From Croceicoccus sp. Ery15 (GTDB taxonomy: Bacteria; Pseudomonadota; Alphaproteobacteria; Sphingomonadales; Sphingomonadaceae), in contig NZ_CP087588.1 in the NCBI RefSeq assembly GCF_020985305.1, positions 1,364,001 through 1,428,000 on the forward strand: a DNA stretch of 64,000 nucleotides, written 5' to 3'. Made by a program: the position numbers and the translations under genes. This document shows positions 47,247-59,046 of the stretch, in pieces (within the stretch, counting starts at the first letter, position 1; each line of letters begins with the position of its first letter). Under the pieces are notes generated by a model that made no database searches, was not told the DNA's origin, and saw only the letters and a list, made by a program, of their open reading frames with translations.

Positions 47247-49634
47247 TTAATGTGCGGTCGGCGAAAGCCCTCCGCCCGCAAGCCCGCTGGGCTGGCTGGC
47301 CAGATCGTCTTCCTCGCTCCATTCGATCGGCATGACCGGTTCGGCCAGGGCGCGGGCCAGCACTTCGTCGACATGTTCGACCGGAACGATCTCCAGACGC
47401 TCGACGATATTGGCCGGAATTTCGACCAGATCCTTCTTGTTTTCCTCGGGGATCAGCACGGTGGTGATCCCGCCGCGCAGGGCCGCCAGCAGCTTTTCCT
47501 TTAGCCCGCCGATGGCCAGCACGCGGCCACGCAGCGTGACCTCGCCCGTCATCGCCACATCGGCGCGCACGGGAATGCCGGTCAGCGTCGAGACGATAGA
47601 TGTGACCATGCCGATGCCCGCGCTGGGCCCGTCCTTGGGCACCGCGCCTTCGGGAAGGTGGATATGGATATCCTTGTGGCGGAAGATCGACGGCTTGATG
47701 CCGTAATGCGGCGCGCGCGCCTTCACGAAGGAGAATGCGGCCTGCACGCTCTCGTTCATCACCTCGCCCAGCTTGCCGGTCGTCTTCACCGCGCCCTTGC
47801 CGGGGACGGTAACGCTTTCGATGGTCAGCAATTCGCCACCCACCTCGGTCCATGCAAGTCCAGTGACTGCGCCGATCTGGTTTTCCTCGTCCGAAACGCC
47901 GTGGCGGAACTTGCGCACACCGGCAAAGTCGCCAAGGTTTTCGGGCGTGATCACCACGCTCTCAACCTCGCCCTCAAGGATCTTGCGCAGGCTCTTGCGC
48001 GCCAGACGGGCAATCTCGCGCTCCAGCGTGCGGACGCCGGCTTCGCGCGTATAGAAACGGATCAAATCGCGCAGCGCGGGTTCGGTCAATTCGAACTCGC
48101 CCTTTTTCAGGCCGTGGGCCTCGACCTGCTTTTCGATCAGGTGACGCTCGGCGATCTCGACCTTCTCGTCCTCGGTGTAACCCTCCAGCCGGATGATCTC
48201 CATACGGTCGAGCAGCGGCTGCGGCAGGTTCAGCGAGTTCGCCGTGCAGACGAACATCACGTCCGAGAGATCGTAATCGATCTCCAGATAATGGTCCTGA
48301 AACTTCGCGTTCTGTTCGGGGTCCAGCACTTCCAGCAGCGCCGACGCCGGATCGCCGCGGAAATCCTGACCCAGCTTGTCGATCTCATCCAAAAGGAAAA
48401 GCGGGTTCGACGCACCGGCCTTTTTCAGATTGGTCACGATCTTGCCCGGCAAAGAGCCGATATAGGTGCGGCGGTGCCCCCTGATCTCGGCCTCGTCCCG
48501 AACGCCGCCCAGCGACTGGCGCACGAATTCGCGTCCCGTCGCCTTGGCAATCGAACGGCCCAGCGAGGTCTTGCCCACACCCGGAGGGCCGACGAGGCAC
48601 AGGATAGGCCCCTTCAACTTGTTGGTGCGCGCCTGCACGGCCAGATATTCGATGATCCGGTCCTTGACCTTGTCGAGCGCATAGTGATCGGCGTCGAGCA
48701 CTTCCTGCGCCTTGGCGATGTCTTTCTTGACGCGGCTCTTCTTGCCCCACGGCAGGCCGAGCAGCACGTCGAGGTAATTGCGGATGACGGTTGCCTCCGC
48801 GCTCATCGGCTGCATCGAGCGCAGCTTCTTCAGCTCGGAATTCGCCTTTGAGCGTGCCTCTTTCGACAGCTTGGCCTTTTCGATCTTCTCGGCCAGTTCG
48901 GCGAGTTCATCACCGTCTTCACCGTCGCCGCCCAGTTCGGACTGGATCGCCTTGAGCTGTTCGTTGAGGTAATATTCCCGCTGCGTCTTTTCCATCTGCC
49001 GCTTCACGCGGCCACGGATGCGGCGCTCCACCTGCAGCACGCCCAGTTCGCCCTCCATGAAGGACAGCGACATTTCCAGCCGCTTCACCGGATCCCGCTC
49101 GGTCAACATCGCCTGCTTGTCGGAAACCTTGGCGGCGATATTGGCCGCGACCGCATCGGCAAGCCGCGATGCATCGTCGATCTCGCCCAGCTGCTCGCCG
49201 GCATCGGCGGACAGCTTCTTGTTCAGCTTGGCGTAGTCGTTGAACTGTTCCAGCACCTGCCGCATCAGGGCCGACACTTCGGTCCCGCTGGCGGTAATTT
49301 CATCCATCAGCTCGACATTGGCGACGAGCATGTCGTTCTGCAGCGCCATGGATTTGACCGAGGCACGCTCCTGCCCCTCGACCAGCACGCGGACCGTGCC
49401 ATCGGGCAATTTCAGCAATTGCAGCACGCTGGCGATCACGCCGATGTCGTAAAGATCGTCCGATGCCGGATCGTCGCAACCGGGGTCAAGCTGGGCGACC
49501 AGCATGATATCCTTGTCGCCCGCCATGGCGGCTTCCAGCGCGGCGACCGATTTTTCGCGTCCCACGAAGAGCGGCACGACCATGCCGGGGAACACCACGA
49601 TATCGCGCAGGGGGAGGAGCGGGTAGCTGTTCAT
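47247..49634 (-). CDS. lon: ATP-dependent protease La
   Basis: Cytosolic AAA+ serine protease that degrades misfolded and regulatory proteins. The 795-residue product has the LAN substrate domain (about 1-200), AAA+ module with Walker [15 protein letters not shown], and the protease domain with Ser671 in [10 protein letters not shown]. Length fits the LonA family. Upstream 309 bp carry no gene. Confidence 0.97.
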   Translation of the reverse strand: MNSYPLLPLRDIVVFPGMVVPLFVGREKSVAALEAAMAGDKDIMLVAQLDPGCDDPASDDLYDIGVIASVLQLLKLPDGTVRVLVEGQERASVKSMALQNDMLVANVELMDEITASGTEVSALMRQVLEQFNDYAKLNKKLSADAGEQLGEIDDASRLADAVAANIAAKVSDKQAMLTERDPVKRLEMSLSFMEGELGVLQVERRIRGRVKRQMEKTQREYYLNEQLKAIQSELGGDGEDGDELAELAEKIEKAKLSKEARSKANSELKKLRSMQPMSAEATVIRNYLDVLLGLPWGKKSRVKKDIAKAQEVLDADHYALDKVKDRIIEYLAVQARTNKLKGPILCLVGPPGVGKTSLGRSIAKATGREFVRQSLGGVRDEAEIRGHRRTYIGSLPGKIVTNLKKAGASNPLFLLDEIDKLGQDFRGDPASALLEVLDPEQNAKFQDHYLEIDYDLSDVMFVCTANSLNLPQPLLDRMEIIRLEGYTEDEKVEIAERHLIEKQVEAHGLKKGEFELTEPALRDLIRFYTREAGVRTLEREIARLARKSLRKILEGEVESVVITPENLGDFAGVRKFRHGVSDEENQIGAVTGLAWTEVGGELLTIESVTVPGKGAVKTTGKLGEVMNESVQAAFSFVKARAPHYGIKPSIFRHKDIHIHLPEGAVPKDGPSAGIGMVTSIVSTLTGIPVRADVAMTGEVTLRGRVLAIGGLKEKLLAALRGGITTVLIPEENKKDLVEIPANIVERLEIVPVEHVDEVLARALAEPVMPIEWSEEDDLASQPSGLAGGGLSPTAH

Positions 49635-49943
49635 CTGTCACTTTCCGATTGACCGGCCGGCCGGACTGAAGTGCAGCCCCGCTTGCCTGATGGCGACATA
49701 ACGACCGGGTTCATACAACGGCCCGATTGTCACCTTTTATACATGCGCCCGCCGCTGCGGGAGCCCGATGGCTCCGTTTTCGACCCTTTTATGCCGTTTG
49801 CGCGCATGAAATGCGCACTGGCAAGCCGCTTTGGCAGGCGTTTCCCGCAGAATATGGGGCATATGCGGCACGGGACAAGTTCCCCGCCGCACTAATCCGA
49901 ACGGGACGAAACCGTCCCGTCGGAGCAGTCGCAAGACGCGCGA
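49635..49943. other. 309-bp gap upstream of lon
   Basis: Holds the lon promoter region. A perfect hairpin (ACGGGACG / CGTCCCGT, 49901-49920, loop AAAC) near the ybaB stop may end the dnaX-ybaB transcript. Another short hairpin (GGAGCC / GGCTCC at 49760-49775) is of unknown meaning. recR, often the next gene after ybaB, is absent here. Confidence 0.5.
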
Positions 49944-50288
49944 TCAGAAACCCAGCTTCGACAGGTCGAAACCGGCGGGCAGGCCCGAACCCTGCTGCAC
50001 CTTCTGCATTTCCTCGTTCGCGCGGCTGTCGGCGCGGCTGCGGGCATCGTTGAAGGCGGCCGCGATCAGATCTTCCAGCATCTGCTTGTCCGAGGGCACC
50101 ATCAGGCTGTCATCGATGGAAACGCCCAGAATGCGACCCTTGGCGGTGCAGCGAATCTTGACCAGCCCGCCGCCCGATACGCCTTCCACCTCGATCGCGT
50201 CGAGCGTGGCCTGCGCCTCGTTCATCTGCTTCTGGATGTTCTGCGCGGCCTGTTGTGCGGCCTGGAACATTTCTTCCATCGATTTCAT
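49944..50288 (-). CDS. YbaB/EbfC family nucleoid-associated protein
   Basis: A 114-residue small DNA-binding protein: MKSMEEMFQAAQQAAQNIQ, then LVKIRCTAKGRILGVSIDDSL. GTG three bases earlier is an alternative start (AAGGATCGAA upstream). Directly after dnaX (about 10 bases), the common dnaX-ybaB arrangement. Confidence 0.95.
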   Translation of the reverse strand: MKSMEEMFQAAQQAAQNIQKQMNEAQATLDAIEVEGVSGGGLVKIRCTAKGRILGVSIDDSLMVPSDKQMLEDLIAAAFNDARSRADSRANEEMQKVQQGSGLPAGFDLSKLGF

Positions 50289-50299
50289 CACTTCGATCC

Positions 50300-52153
<1,854 letters not shown>

Positions 52154-52237
52154 GCCCGCCAATCTAGAAGCGCCGCGCGCGATTGTCGAAGGCGTACCGA
52201 TAATTGCCTGTGGGATTATGCCCGACCCACGCCACGC

Positions 52238-52262
52238 AAACAATGAAAATCAGTTGCAATAG
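52238..52262 (-). promoter_or_regulatory. Candidate Fur box upstream of exbB
   Basis: The reverse strand contains ACTGATTTTCATT, matching 10 of 13 positions of the core Fur site (AATGATAATCATT). It lies about 70-90 bp upstream of exbB, between it and dnaX. Iron regulation of the downstream TonB-siderophore genes makes functional sense, but the match is imperfect. Confidence 0.4.
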
Positions 52263-52329
52263 CGCTGCGCCGGTGTAATGGACGCTCGCAAGTTGCGGAT
52301 GACTCGCAATAGAGGGTGGAATTTCAAGA

Positions 52330-53082
52330 ATGCGTAAGCTGATCCCATGGGGGGCAGCCGTGGGGCTGCTATGTGTGACGTCTCCGGCGTGGGCCAATCC
52401 CGCGGCGGAAGTGCCGACCGACCTTTCGGTCGGTTCGATGTTCGCGCAGGCCGACTGGGTGGTAAAGCTGGTGATGATCGGGTTGATCGTCGCCTCGGTC
52501 GTCACATGGACCGTGTTCTTCGCCAAACATATCGAATTGCGCAAGGCGGGCCGCGATGCCGACGGGCTGCGCGATATGTTCGCTTCCGCCCGCTCGCTTG
52601 CCGATCTGCCTGCCGCTGCCGAAAACTCGCCGCTGGTCCGGCTGACGCGCGAGGAGCTGACGCAATCCGCCGATGCACTGGATGACCGCGAGGGGCTGAA
52701 AGAACGCATCATCTCGCGCTTTGACCGGCATGAGGCATTGCTGGCGCGCAAGATGACGCAGGGCGTGACCATTCTGGCCACTATCGGCGCAACCGCCCCC
52801 TTCGTCGGCCTGTTCGGGACCGTCTGGGGCATTATGAACGCCTTTATCGGCATTGCCGAAAAGCAGACGACCAATCTGGCGGTCGTCGCCCCCGGTATTG
52901 CCGAGGCGCTGCTGGCGACCGCGCTGGGGCTGGTCGCGGCCATTCCCGCCGTCGTCATCTATAACCATTTCGCCCGCCAGATCGCAGCCCATCGCGCCAT
53001 CGTCAGCGACAGCGCCGCCGCGCTGCTGCGCCTTGTCTCGCGCGATCTCAGCCGCGACACGCTGCGCGCGGCACAGGGCTGA
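52330..53082 (+). CDS. exbB: TonB-system energiser ExbB
   Basis: A 250-residue inner-membrane proton channel subunit. Signal-peptide-like N-terminus (LCVTSPAWA), first membrane helix near 38-58 (VVKLVMIGLIVASVVTWTVFF), then a cytoplasmic loop, and two more helices including TIGATAPFVGLFGTVWGIM and ALLATALGLVAAIPAVVIYN, both typical of the MotA/TolQ/ExbB family. First gene of exbB-exbD-tonB-receptor. Confidence 0.93.
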   Translation: MRKLIPWGAAVGLLCVTSPAWANPAAEVPTDLSVGSMFAQADWVVKLVMIGLIVASVVTWTVFFAKHIELRKAGRDADGLRDMFASARSLADLPAAAENSPLVRLTREELTQSADALDDREGLKERIISRFDRHEALLARKMTQGVTILATIGATAPFVGLFGTVWGIMNAFIGIAEKQTTNLAVVAPGIAEALLATALGLVAAIPAVVIYNHFARQIAAHRAIVSDSAAALLRLVSRDLSRDTLRAAQG

Positions 53083-53087
53083 TCGCC

Positions 53088-53509
<422 letters not shown>

Positions 53510-53513
<4 letters not shown>

Positions 53514-54298
53514 GCACGGCAGCCGCCCCCATGGCCACGATGCCCGATACTACGCGCCATTGGGCGATGGCGGGCGCGGTTGCGCTGGCGGCGCATGGCG
53601 CGGCGATCGCGCTGGTCGTGGGGCTCGTCGCGCAGAACAGCGATCGTGCCGAGCCGGAACCGGTGATGATCGTCGAGCTTCCGCCCGAAGGCATCGAAAC
53701 CGCGGCCGAGGCGGCAGCCGCCCCCGCGGCAGCGGCAGAGCGCGAACCGCAGCAGGCCGAACAGGCCCAACCGCAGCCGCAACCGGTGGATATTCCGCCG
53801 ACCCGCGCGCCCGCGCCCGAACAGGCCGTGAACCTGCCGCCGCCCGCCGTGCCTGCACGACCCGCGCCGCCGCGTCCCGTGAAACAGCCCGTCCAGACCG
53901 CCGCCGCGCCCGTCGCGGCATCGGCCCCCGCCGAACGCGCCGCCCCTGCGGCTGTGGCCAAAGGCGCACCCGATTCCCCCGGCGACAACCCGCGCGCCAA
54001 GGCTGCGGAGACGGATTATTATTCGCTGCTGTCCGCGCATCTGAACCGCAAGAAAAAATATCCGACCGAGGCGAAGAAGGCGATGCAGCAAGGCATTGTC
54101 ACCGTCCGCTTTACCGTCGCGCGCGACGGCAGCGTGTCAGGCGTCTCGATCCGCAAGACCAGTGGGCACGAATTGCTCGATCAGGCGACACTCGACCTGA
54201 TGCAGCGCGTCGCGCCCCTGCCCCGCTTCCCCCGAAGCATGACGAAGGACAGCGTCACCATTTCGCTGCCCATCGAATACTCGCTCAGAACAGCCTGA
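53510..54298 (+). CDS. tonB: TonB energy-transducing protein
   Basis: A 262-residue inner-membrane-anchored protein: one N-terminal helix (AMAGAVALAAHGAAIALVVGL), a long Pro/Ala/Glu-rich periplasmic spacer, and the C-terminal domain with the conserved YPTEAKKAMQQGIVTVRF and VSGVSIRKTSGHELLD. Connects ExbBD to the receptor encoded next (19 bases away), so the four genes form one transport unit. Confidence 0.93.
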
Positions 54299-54317
54299 AA
54301 ACAGAGGAAATAATCGC

Positions 54318-56666
54318 ATGAGGAACCTCAACAAGGGCGTGAAGCGCCCCGTAAGCCTGCGCCGTCTGGGGCGCGATGGCGCCGCAGTCGTCGGCCTGTC
54401 GGCCGCGATGATCGCCAGCCCCGCCTATGCCCAGAGCGTCGAGGATGACGAAGTCGTGCTCGACACGCTGCGGATCGAGGATGCGACCGCCGATGTGAAC
54501 CCCAATGCCGAACCTGGCGCTCCCTACAAGGCGCGCACCTCGGGCGATTTCCGCCTGACGCGTCCCATCGCCGAACTCCCGAACACCATCTCGGTGCTGA
54601 CCGAGGAACAGATCGAGGATTCGGGCTATACCGACCTTGCCCGCATCCTCGACGCGCAGCCCGGTGTGACCGTCGCCACGGGTGAGAACGGCAATGCGTT
54701 CGGCGACCGCTATATCATCCGCGGTCAGGAAGCGCGCAGTGACGTGTTCGTCGATGGCCTGCGCGATCCCGGCATGACGACCCGCGAAAGCTTTGCCGTC
54801 GATCAGGTCGAGATTTCCAAGGGTCCCAATTCGACCTTCGCAGGCCGCGGCACGGCGGGCGGCGCGGTAAACCTGATCACCAAGCAGGCGACCACCGATT
54901 ACGATTTCATCAAGGCGAGCGCCGGCATCGGTAGCGACCGCTTTGTCCGCACCACGCTCGACGCGAACATCGTCGCCAGCGACACCATCGCGGTGCGCGC
55001 CAACGCGCTTTACGGCTATACCGAAATCCCCGATCGCGGCCCCACCGACCGCGAACGTCTGGGCCTTGCCGTTTCGGGAACCTATTCCCCGTCGCAGGAT
55101 TTTGCCCTGACGCTCGACTATTACGGCCTGCGCGCCGAGGATAATGCCGACCTTGGCGATTACCTCGACGGCGATGCCAGCACCGGCGATCGCAAGCCTG
55201 TCGAAACGCCGGTCTATGCGCAGAGCCAGGATTTCCAGAAATCCGATGTCGATGTGTTCACCGGCCGTCTGGACTGGCGGATTGCCGATAATATGACGCT
55301 CAGCAACCGCATGCGTTACGGCATGTCGGACAATGGCTATGTCGTCACCGGCGCGCGCGGCACGACCACCGATGCGACCGATCCCAATGGCGAATACGAT
55401 ACGATTTCCTTCTCGACCCATCAGGGCTGGCAGGAAGTCGACTATTTCGCGAACCAGGCCAACCTGCTGATCGAAAGCGAGATGCTGGGCGGTCATAACG
55501 ATCTGATCATCGGTATCGAATATACCGACCAGCGCGTGCTGAACGGCGTTTACGACGTACAGAACAATGGCGCGACCAATTGCGTCGTGTCGGGTCGCGG
55601 CGGCACCAACCCCAGCTGGTGCGGCATCGGTCCCGACGGGCAGGTCGTGAACGGCATCAATACCCTGCTGGGCCGCGACATTACCAAGGACCGCTGGGAC
55701 CAGGACTGGCAGATGGAAACCATCTCGGCCTATGTCATGGACACGATCGACCTGACCACCGCGCTGACCCTGTTCGGCGGCGTGCGTTACGATCACTTCA
55801 GCTTCGATCTGGGCCTGCAGGGCAGCGATCTGGTCGAATCCGGCTATGATTACAGCGACGATTTCTGGAACGGCCATCTGGGCGTGACCTATCAGCTGTT
55901 CGAAGACGGCATGATCTATGCCTCTGCCGCAACGGCCGCCGATGTGAACTGCGGCGAATCCGACGTTGGCACCAATGCGGGCTATGGCGGCTGTATCGTG
56001 CTCGACGGGCAGATCGGCATGGGCAAGCCGGAACGCTCCGTGAATCTTGAGCTTGGCACCAAGTTCAACCTGTTCGACGACAAGTTCCTGCTGACCGCCG
56101 CGGTGTTCCAGATCACCAAGAGCGATGTGTTCGAGGCATCGGGCGGCGGGTATGAACCCACCGGCACCGGCAACACCGGCAAGAACCGCGTGCGCGGCGT
56201 GGAGCTGGGCCTTGCAGGCAATATCACGCCCGAATGGTCGATGCAGGGCGGCGTGACACTGATGGATGCCGAAGTGCGCGAATCCGCCAGCAATCCGGAC
56301 AGCGTCGGCCTGACCCTGTCGAACTTTGCCGACTTCCAGGCGCAGTTCCAGACGCGGTACCAGATCGGCGATTTCGCACTGGGCTTTGCGGTGAAGCACA
56401 AGAGCAAGCGCTATGCCGGCCAGCCCGATACGGCGCCCGGCTTTGGCACGCGTGAAGACGGCAGCACCTATTACAGCCAGCCGGTTCCGGCCTATACGGT
56501 GGGCGACCTGTTTGCCGAGTACAAGTTCAACCGGAACATGGATTTCCGCCTGAACGTCAACAACCTCACTAACGAGGATTACTATACGGCGGCCTATCGC
56601 AGCGGCGCGTTCCTGTACAAGGGCGATGCGCGGCAGATCGTGGGCACGCTGAACCTGCGTTACTGA
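54318..56666 (+). CDS. TonB-dependent siderophore receptor
   Basis: A 782-residue outer-membrane receptor. Signal peptide ends near AYAQS; the plug (about 70-200) carries the pattern DRYIIRGQEARSDVFVDGLRD, then VEISKGPNSTFAGRG and GGAVNLITKQA; the 22-strand barrel ends in NLRY. The family pattern (PIAELPNTISVLTEEQIEDSG) is close to catecholate and hydroxamate siderophore receptors (Fiu/FhuE-like). It sits next to an NRPS and its activating enzyme, so uptake of the product is the likely role. Confidence 0.9.
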   Translation: MRNLNKGVKRPVSLRRLGRDGAAVVGLSAAMIASPAYAQSVEDDEVVLDTLRIEDATADVNPNAEPGAPYKARTSGDFRLTRPIAELPNTISVLTEEQIEDSGYTDLARILDAQPGVTVATGENGNAFGDRYIIRGQEARSDVFVDGLRDPGMTTRESFAVDQVEISKGPNSTFAGRGTAGGAVNLITKQATTDYDFIKASAGIGSDRFVRTTLDANIVASDTIAVRANALYGYTEIPDRGPTDRERLGLAVSGTYSPSQDFALTLDYYGLRAEDNADLGDYLDGDASTGDRKPVETPVYAQSQDFQKSDVDVFTGRLDWRIADNMTLSNRMRYGMSDNGYVVTGARGTTTDATDPNGEYDTISFSTHQGWQEVDYFANQANLLIESEMLGGHNDLIIGIEYTDQRVLNGVYDVQNNGATNCVVSGRGGTNPSWCGIGPDGQVVNGINTLLGRDITKDRWDQDWQMETISAYVMDTIDLTTALTLFGGVRYDHFSFDLGLQGSDLVESGYDYSDDFWNGHLGVTYQLFEDGMIYASAATAADVNCGESDVGTNAGYGGCIVLDGQIGMGKPERSVNLELGTKFNLFDDKFLLTAAVFQITKSDVFEASGGGYEPTGTGNTGKNRVRGVELGLAGNITPEWSMQGGVTLMDAEVRESASNPDSVGLTLSNFADFQAQFQTRYQIGDFALGFAVKHKSKRYAGQPDTAPGFGTREDGSTYYSQPVPAYTVGDLFAEYKFNRNMDFRLNVNNLTNEDYYTAAYRSGAFLYKGDARQIVGTLNLRY

Positions 56667-56731
56667 TGCAATTGGCGGGGGGCGGTTCGTTCCGCCTCCC
56701 GCTTTTGCCCTGAATGGGTTAGGCACAGCCT

Positions 56732-57415
56732 ATGCTGACCGTAATCGAAAACCTGCTGACCGCCGACGAAGTCCGGCATTTCCGCGCCCGCCTATACGAT
56801 GCGGACTGGGCGGACGGCGCCGCTTCGGCAGGCACGCGATCGATCGCCGTCAAACAGAATTTACAGCTGGGCCGGCAGGACGAAACCGCGCGCGAACTGG
56901 GCGCGGAAATCCTGCGCCGTCTGGGGCATCATCCCCTGTTCGTCTCGGCCTCTCTGGCAGAAGTGATCTGGCCGCCGGTCTTCAACCTGTATCAGGACGG
57001 CGGCCATTACGGCACCCATTCGGACGCCGCACTGATGCGCCTGCCAGAAGCAAACCTTACGCTGCGCAGCGATCTTTCGGCCACGCTGTTCCTGTCCGAT
57101 CCCAAGGATTACGACGGCGGCGAATTGCTGATCGAACAGGCTTTCGGCGCGCAGGCGGTAAAGCTGGCGGCAGGCGATATGGTACTTTATCCCAGCTCAA
57201 GCCTGCATCAGGTCACGCCCGTCACACGCGGGCAGCGCATTTGCGCCATCACATGGATCCAAAGCGCCGTGGCAGACACTGCCGCGCGCGAATTGCTGTT
57301 CGATCTCGACCAGTCGGTCCAATCGCTCTCTGTCGGCAAGGCCAAGGACGATCCCGATATCGACCGGCTGATCCATGTCTATCACAACCTGCTGCGCCGC
57401 TGGGCCAAACCGTGA
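56732..57415 (+). CDS. piuC: Fe2+/2-oxoglutarate-dependent hydroxylase, PiuC type
   Basis: A 227-residue PKHD-type dioxygenase. Iron ligands: His and Asp in GTHSDAALM and His in SSLHQVTPV, with Arg in TRGQRICAI for 2-oxoglutarate. PiuC genes commonly accompany TonB siderophore receptors; the hydroxylated target is unknown. Its stop overlaps the next gene's start. Confidence 0.93.
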   Translation: MLTVIENLLTADEVRHFRARLYDADWADGAASAGTRSIAVKQNLQLGRQDETARELGAEILRRLGHHPLFVSASLAEVIWPPVFNLYQDGGHYGTHSDAALMRLPEANLTLRSDLSATLFLSDPKDYDGGELLIEQAFGAQAVKLAAGDMVLYPSSSLHQVTPVTRGQRICAITWIQSAVADTAARELLFDLDQSVQSLSVGKAKDDPDIDRLIHVYHNLLRRWAKP

Positions 57416-57999
57416 TGCGGGGCAAACGATTGCTGTTGTGGGCCGTGCTGGCACTGCCCGCCGCGTTGATGACCTACGACCTGCTCAGCGGGCGGGTGCT
57501 GGCCATGGACCTGCTGCATCCCAGCGGCGAGTTATCGGTGCGGCTGATGGTCGCCGCCATGTTGCCCGGACCATTGGCGGAATTCTTCGGCCTCAACCGC
57601 TTTTTCCGTGCTTGGCTGGCGGTCCGGCGCAATCTGGGTGTGGCGGCATTCCTTTACGGTCTGCTCCATCTGGCGATCTATGTGGCTGATATGCGCATGC
57701 TGTCCGCCATTGTGGACGAGCTGACTCTGCCCGCGATCTGGACCGGATGGCTGGCGCTGGCGCTGATGTCTGTGCCTGCCGCGATCAGTTTCAACGCCGC
57801 GATGCGCGCGCTGAAACGGCGGTGGAAGCAGGTGCAGATGTTCGTCTATCCCGCCTTCACACTGGCGCTGGTCCACTGGCTGCTGCTCGATTGGGCATGG
57901 CAGCCAGCCATCATTCACCTCGCCCCGCTTATCGCAGCGTGGCTGTTGCGCCTGATCGCGCGTAGCCGCAAGACACCGATAGAAAGGTCCGCCGTATGA
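57415..57999 (+). CDS. Ferric-reductase-like transmembrane protein
   Basis: A 194-residue inner-membrane protein with about six helices, e.g. LLLWAVLALPAALMTY and WLALALMSVPAAISFN. The central His residues (GLLHLAIYV near 85 and FTLALVHWLL near 145) fit heme ligands of ferric-reductase/MsrQ-type membrane domains. ATG at 57415 overlaps the piuC stop (TGATG). Possible role: reducing ferric-siderophore iron (inference). Confidence 0.75.
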   Translation: MRGKRLLLWAVLALPAALMTYDLLSGRVLAMDLLHPSGELSVRLMVAAMLPGPLAEFFGLNRFFRAWLAVRRNLGVAAFLYGLLHLAIYVADMRMLSAIVDELTLPAIWTGWLALALMSVPAAISFNAAMRALKRRWKQVQMFVYPAFTLALVHWLLLDWAWQPAIIHLAPLIAAWLLRLIARSRKTPIERSAV

Positions 58000-58322
58000 A
58001 ACGCACCCGCCAGTATCTCGCCCTTGCCGCCGCGTCCGTGCTTGGCCTCGGCATAGCCACTCCCGCGCTGGCCGATGGCGATGTCGTCTGCGGCGGCGGC
58101 CCCAAGGACAAGTGGCAGCCCGAAAACAGACTGAAGAAAGAGGCATGGCTGGAAGGCTGGGAAATCCTGAAGGTTCAGGTAGAGGGGGACTGCTATGAAG
58201 TCTATGCCCGCACCGAGCAGGGTCAGGCGATCGAGGCATTCTTTCACCCCGTCACCCTGCAAAAGCTTGTCGTGTTCCGCCGCGGGCAGGAAATCTATCG
58301 CGCCAAGGGGTTCAAAGGCTGA
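57996..58322 (+). CDS. PepSY-domain periplasmic protein
   Basis: A 108-residue exported protein with signal peptide (LGLGIATPALA). Mature part has two cysteines (VVCGGG and DCYEVY) and a single PepSY-like domain (LEGWEILKVQVEGDCYEVYA). Overlaps the membrane gene by ATGA, so they likely work together. PepSY proteins of this kind are often partners of iron reductases. Confidence 0.8.
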   Translation: MKRTRQYLALAAASVLGLGIATPALADGDVVCGGGPKDKWQPENRLKKEAWLEGWEILKVQVEGDCYEVYARTEQGQAIEAFFHPVTLQKLVVFRRGQEIYRAKGFKG

Positions 58323-58377
58323 CCGGCCTCGACCGGTATGGCATGTGCCGCAGCGGACTATGCGCTAAAGCAACGGC

Positions 58378-59046
58378 ATGAACCGCCCAGTTTCCACCGC
58401 AGTAATGCCGTGCGACATTTTAGCCGCGATGTTTACCGTGCCGGTGGCCGCCATGCGGTGTGCGATACCGCTGGCCGGAGCCCGATTATGGCCCGCCGAA
58501 GAAGCCGCCATCGCGCAATCTGTGGCCAAGCGGCGCGACGAATTCGCGGCGGGGCGGGCCTGCGCCCATAGCTGCCTTGACCAACTGGGCCTTCAGGCCG
58601 GTCCGATCCCCGCAGGCGAGATGGGCATGCCGCTTTGGCCGAATGGCGTGACCGGAAGCATCACCCATAGCGCCGGGATCGCCATGGCCGTCGCCCTGCG
58701 CAATGGCGCAGTGCGGGCACTGGGGATCGACATCGAACCCGTCGGCAGCGTCACCGAAACCATGCATGCCATCGTGCTGACACCGGCCGAACGCGCCGCC
58801 CTCCCCTCGCAAGATCGCGCCATCGCCGCCACGGCGATCTTCTCGGCCAAAGAGGCTTTCTACAAGGCGCAGTTCCCGATCAGCCGCCGTTTCGTCGACT
58901 ATTGCGAAGTCGCTGTGGAACTGGCGGAGGGGCGGTTTTCAGTTCAGATCCAGTCGGATGTTCCGTCCATCGGTGCGACAGGCCAGCGTTTCTACGGTCG
59001 CTGGTGCATGCTTGACGGCCACGTCCTGACCGCCATCGCACTTTAG
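58378..59046 (+). CDS. EntD-type 4'-phosphopantetheinyl transferase
   Basis: A 222-residue enzyme that attaches the phosphopantetheine arm to NRPS carrier domains. Motifs: KRRDEFAAGRACAH, WPNGVTGSITHSAG, GIDIEPV with the metal-binding Asp/Glu, and FSAKEAFYK. No better start than the ATG of MNRPVSTAV is visible. It is convergent with the NRPS and the two 3' ends overlap by 108 bp, so each reads through the other's end. Confidence 0.92.
   Translation: MNRPVSTAVMPCDILAAMFTVPVAAMRCAIPLAGARLWPAEEAAIAQSVAKRRDEFAAGRACAHSCLDQLGLQAGPIPAGEMGMPLWPNGVTGSITHSAGIAMAVALRNGAVRALGIDIEPVGSVTETMHAIVLTPAERAALPSQDRAIAATAIFSAKEAFYKAQFPISRRFVDYCEVAVELAEGRFSVQIQSDVPSIGATGQRFYGRWCMLDGHVLTAIAL

Noticed and set aside
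54285..56726. An 813-codon reverse frame opposite the siderophore receptor
   Set aside because: Antisense shadow of a barrel gene with the usual Val/Ile/Gly-rich pattern; no homology seen.
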